From: Chloroflexota bacterium
GTDB lineage: Bacteria > Chloroflexota > Dehalococcoidia > Lucifugimonadales > UBA3495
Direction of reading: 5' to 3'
Assembly: GCA_028875655.1 (NCBI GenBank)
Contig: JAPPCX010000006.1
Span: 1 to 64,000, forward strand
DNA length: 64,000 nt
Position numbers and translations under genes: made by a program. Of this stretch, positions 61,623-64,000 are shown piece after piece; the stretch's first letter is position 1; every line of letters starts with the position of its first letter. The notes under the pieces were generated by a model that made no database searches, was not told where the DNA came from, and worked only from the letters and a program-made list of their open reading frames with translations.

Positions 61623-62527
61623 TGGTGACCACCGAAGCCATTTGGGAGGTTCCGGAGCCGCTGTCCACTTCCGAAGTACGGGTGGACGACGACGCGGTCA
61701 TTACGGTACGGCAGCATGGGAACCCTTCAGGTCAGCGGCTGATCCTTAGCCATGGAAATGGCCTCGCGATTGACCTGTACTATCCCTTCTGGTCGCTCTT
61801 GCTGGAGGATTTCGAGCTGATAGTCTATGACCTCCGAAATCACGGATGGAACCCCGTGAGCGTCCTGGAAAACCATACGCTGCCCACATTTGTTGAGGAC
61901 CATGACAAAATTCTTGCTGCAATAGACAGAGACTATGGCAGCAAGCCGAAGATAGGCGTATTCCACTCGATTTCTGCCCTTGCCTCACTGTTGTCGGCCA
62001 ATAAGGGCAGCGACTTCGCGGCGCGCGTGCTCTTTGACCCACCCCTTTGCAAGCCAGGGCGCGGATACGTGGAATTTGAGGAGGCAGCAGAGCGCGTGTC
62101 TGCGATGACTCGCCGCAGAACGCCACGATTTGAAACTCGGGAAGAGCTGGCGTCAGTTTTACCGTTGCTACCGCTTTTCCAGAACGCAGTGCCCGGAGTT
62201 GCCGATCTCTTTACCCGGACGACACTCCGTGAAAGCGACACCGGAGAGGGATACGTGCTCCGATGCCCCAGAGAGTACGAGGCTCAAATCGTTCAGTACG
62301 CCAGCACATTCGCGGTACTGGTCGATTTCGACTCGGTGCTCTGCCCCACTAAGGTTATTGGAGCCGACCCGACCCTGCCGTTCTCGTTCTTGCCCAGTCT
62401 CGACCTCAGCGACGCGATAACGGTAGGCTATGACTTCCTGCCAAACGCTACCCACCTTCTGCAACTGGAACAGCCAAAGGAATGCGTCGAGCTGATGCGC
62501 GAATTCCTCGAATCCGTCACAGGCTAG
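61622..62527 (+). CDS. Alpha/beta-hydrolase-like protein of the PKS operon
   Basis: 301 residues with an alpha/beta-hydrolase layout: oxyanion segment ILSHGNGLA, strand-4 DLRNHGWNP, C-terminal NATHLLQLEQPKE with the histidine. The nucleophile elbow reads VFHSISAL (S116), where the small residue usually before HxSxG is Phe and the Gly after it is Ser, so catalytic form is unusual. Its ATG overlaps the PPTase stop by one base (TGATG). The natural guess is a trans-acting thioesterase or acyl transferase that releases the PKS product, since the PKS has no TE domain. Confidence 0.75.
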   Translation: MVTTEAIWEVPEPLSTSEVRVDDDAVITVRQHGNPSGQRLILSHGNGLAIDLYYPFWSLLLEDFELIVYDLRNHGWNPVSVLENHTLPTFVEDHDKILAAIDRDYGSKPKIGVFHSISALASLLSANKGSDFAARVLFDPPLCKPGRGYVEFEEAAERVSAMTRRRTPRFETREELASVLPLLPLFQNAVPGVADLFTRTTLRESDTGEGYVLRCPREYEAQIVQYASTFAVLVDFDSVLCPTKVIGADPTLPFSFLPSLDLSDAITVGYDFLPNATHLLQLEQPKECVELMREFLESVTG

Positions 62528-64000
62528 CCCTCCACACGCACCGTGACGACGTCCATCCCGTGGTACTTCTGGTGTTTCACTGAAGAGGCGTAGTGTCTGA
62601 GGAGGCGGAACGAAATCTCTCTTTCGTCCACCGTCTCGGATTCTTCCTCAAGATACGCGAGACGGTCGCCTAGGTTTTCTTCCTCCAATACGGAAACAAA
62701 CTCCAGGTCCACCGCTCTTCCGTCGGGGCGCGCCGAAATCACCAGCCGCGGCCGATTAGTCCCCGATTCGACTTCCGAAAATACGTTCTCAGGTTGCAGC
62801 AAACTCGACAGCGTTTCTTCGCCCGCCGAGCGAAGCCGATCGGTTGAAGACTCATTCCATCCCATCCTGCCGGCGAGATCCTTCAAGAAGGCGTCAATCC
62901 TGGGGAGTTCCGAAAAATCCAAGCGGGCTCGCAGTCGTCTGGGACGCGGGCCGGTCAGCTCCATGAAAGCAGTGAGCGTGACCGCCGTCAGTGTTCCCAC
63001 CGTTAGCCCGTTTCCAAGCAACGTGTCCCAAGGCGGTATGAGAAGCCCGGCGAAGACGTTGTGATGTTGCATGCCCGCTCCGGCGGCGAATGACAGGCCA
63101 ACGATTAAGGCTTTGGAAACATCCAGCCCATCCCGGATTATAGATTGGATGCCTTCCATGAAGAGCAGACCAAGGGCAATCAGCAAAAAGCCGCCCATCA
63201 CCGGACTGGGAATGGTGAGGAGCGCGCCGGTAAACTTTGGGAAAAAGGCCATCACCACCAGTAACGCGGCTATGGCGTATCCTACTGAGCGAGCGGCTAC
63301 ACCGGTGAGGTTCACCAGCGACGCCGTAAGCGAGGAATAGTAAGTCATCGGCGGCGTTCCGGCTATTCCCGACAGCAAGGTTCCGATGCCGTTGGCATAC
63401 AGCGAGCCTTGCAGCAAGCGGTAATCAGTGGCCCCCGGCCGGCGCCGGGATACCTGTTGAATAGCCATTCCGTCTCCGACTCCCTTAATGGCCTGAACCA
63501 GGGTGACTATCAAAAACATCGGTATCAGAGCCCAGAATCCGGCTGTCGGCGTGAAGTGCAGCCCCGGGAACCCGGCGCGAGGGACCCCAATCCAGGCTGC
63601 GGCATATAGCGAATCGAGTTCGTAGATGCCGAACAGCGCTGCCGCCACGCAGCCACTGCCGATTCCCAGCACCAGCGCCCATGGGCGCCATTGCCTGGGA
63701 GCGCGCAGGGCCAGAATCATCGATACGGCGATTGTCACCGCGGCCACGCCCAGAGCGGCGGAATCCGGCGCTCCCTCGGGCACTTCTCGCAGCCTGTCCA
63801 GGGCAAAGGGCAGGATCAGGACAGCGAGCAGCATAAGCAACGTGCCAGACACCACCGGCGTAATTATCCGGCGTAACAAAGGTAACCAAGTTGCCACTGC
63901 GCAGAAGAAAAGCGCTGAAATTACGATGAGGCTGGCTAACATGGCCGGCCCTCCCTCATTCAACGCCAGGATGGAAACTGCGATGTAGTTGGGGGTAGTG
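62524..64000 (-). CDS. NCS2/xanthine-uracil permease fused to a GHKL-ATPase-like domain (5' end outside window)
   Basis: The reading frame is open to the window edge, so roughly the first 100 residues are missing; an in-window TTG at 63963 is not a likely start. The N-terminal part has PPV.GTL-like LLRRIITPVVSGTLLML, the GGP and PPMTYYSSLTASLVNLTGVAARSVG blocks of NCS2 nucleobase transporters. The C-terminal 150 residues are soluble: DAFLKDLAGRMGWNESSTDRLRSAGEETLSSLLQ looks like the N-box helix of a histidine-kinase-like ATPase (SpoIIAB/RsbW type), though the G-boxes are poor. A transport-sensing fusion is possible. It is convergent with the PKS operon and shares 4 bp of its end with it. Confidence 0.75.
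   Translation of the reverse strand, partial: TTPNYIAVSILALNEGGPAMLASLIVISALFFCAVATWLPLLRRIITPVVSGTLLMLLAVLILPFALDRLREVPEGAPDSAALGVAAVTIAVSMILALRAPRQWRPWALVLGIGSGCVAAALFGIYELDSLYAAAWIGVPRAGFPGLHFTPTAGFWALIPMFLIVTLVQAIKGVGDGMAIQQVSRRRPGATDYRLLQGSLYANGIGTLLSGIAGTPPMTYYSSLTASLVNLTGVAARSVGYAIAALLVVMAFFPKFTGALLTIPSPVMGGFLLIALGLLFMEGIQSIIRDGLDVSKALIVGLSFAAGAGMQHHNVFAGLLIPPWDTLLGNGLTVGTLTAVTLTAFMELTGPRPRRLRARLDFSELPRIDAFLKDLAGRMGWNESSTDRLRSAGEETLSSLLQPENVFSEVESGTNRPRLVISARPDGRAVDLEFVSVLEEENLGDRLAYLEEESETVDEREISFRLLRHYASSVKHQKYHGMDVVTVRVEG

Overview
The window is high-GC bacterial DNA with dense, overlapping gene pairs, and looks like a chromosome rather than a plasmid or phage. The gene set includes a monomeric NADP isocitrate dehydrogenase, an LDH-like malate dehydrogenase, an 11-gene complex I operon without nuoEFG, SufBCDSU, a PAC2 protein, and three CaiB/BaiF CoA-transferases beside alpha/beta hydrolases. 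This best fits an uncultured Chloroflexota lineage (SAR202/Dehalococcoidia-like). The lineage is inferred from gene content; no 16S or ribosomal marker is present. The polyketide synthase at the right end recalls the mono-modular 'Sup' PKSs of sponge-symbiont metagenomes, so a sponge-associated host is possible but unproven.

Layout. 1-5 kb: TCA-cycle genes (icd, mdh) and a glutamate-semialdehyde-type aminotransferase, forward. 5-21.4 kb, reverse: nuoABCDHIJK, a small DUF2007 protein, nuoLMN, then nadK, two tandem Nudix hydrolases, then sdhA, sdhB and a HdrB-like subunit. This is a respiratory and NAD(P)-metabolism block. 21.5-25.8 kb, forward: hydrolase, CoA-transferase, rdgB, moaA, moaC. 26-30.4 kb: a CAT-anticodon tRNA, a PAC2 protein, hydrolase, ferritin, DinB-like protein and a lipoprotein with three DUF4377-like repeats. 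30.4-36.8 kb, reverse: sufB, sufC, a PaREP1-like gene, sufD, sufS, sufU and a second sufU, for Fe-S assembly. 37-46.9 kb: accessory stretch with a lipoprotein, TatD, a Tag-like protein, a 20-bp tandem repeat, DUF1802, two small paralogous proteins beside an AIPR-type (abortive infection) gene, a retropepsin-like protein, an aldo/keto reductase, a Fur-family regulator and a VOC protein. 47-50.5 kb: flavin reductase, two CoA-transferases and a second CAT-anticodon tRNA.

50.7-62.5 kb: a four-gene forward set. It holds a 3271-residue type I PKS, a free acyl carrier protein, a Sfp-type phosphopantetheinyl transferase and an alpha/beta-hydrolase-like protein. The first PKS module is KS-AT-DH-MT-(structural KR)-ER-KR-ACP. 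It is followed by a second KS whose HGTGT histidine is glutamine, and by an AT reduced to a relic by two internal deletions that remove the GHSxG serine. There is no thioesterase domain. The set reads as an iterative synthase for a methyl-branched, mostly reduced acyl chain, with a non-condensing KS at its C-terminus that may hand the chain to the free ACP or the hydrolase. The window ends inside a reverse-strand NCS2-type permease fused to a GHKL-ATPase-like domain.

Dispersed palindromes and short repeats sit in many gaps, and three look-alike GC-rich hairpins serve as terminators.
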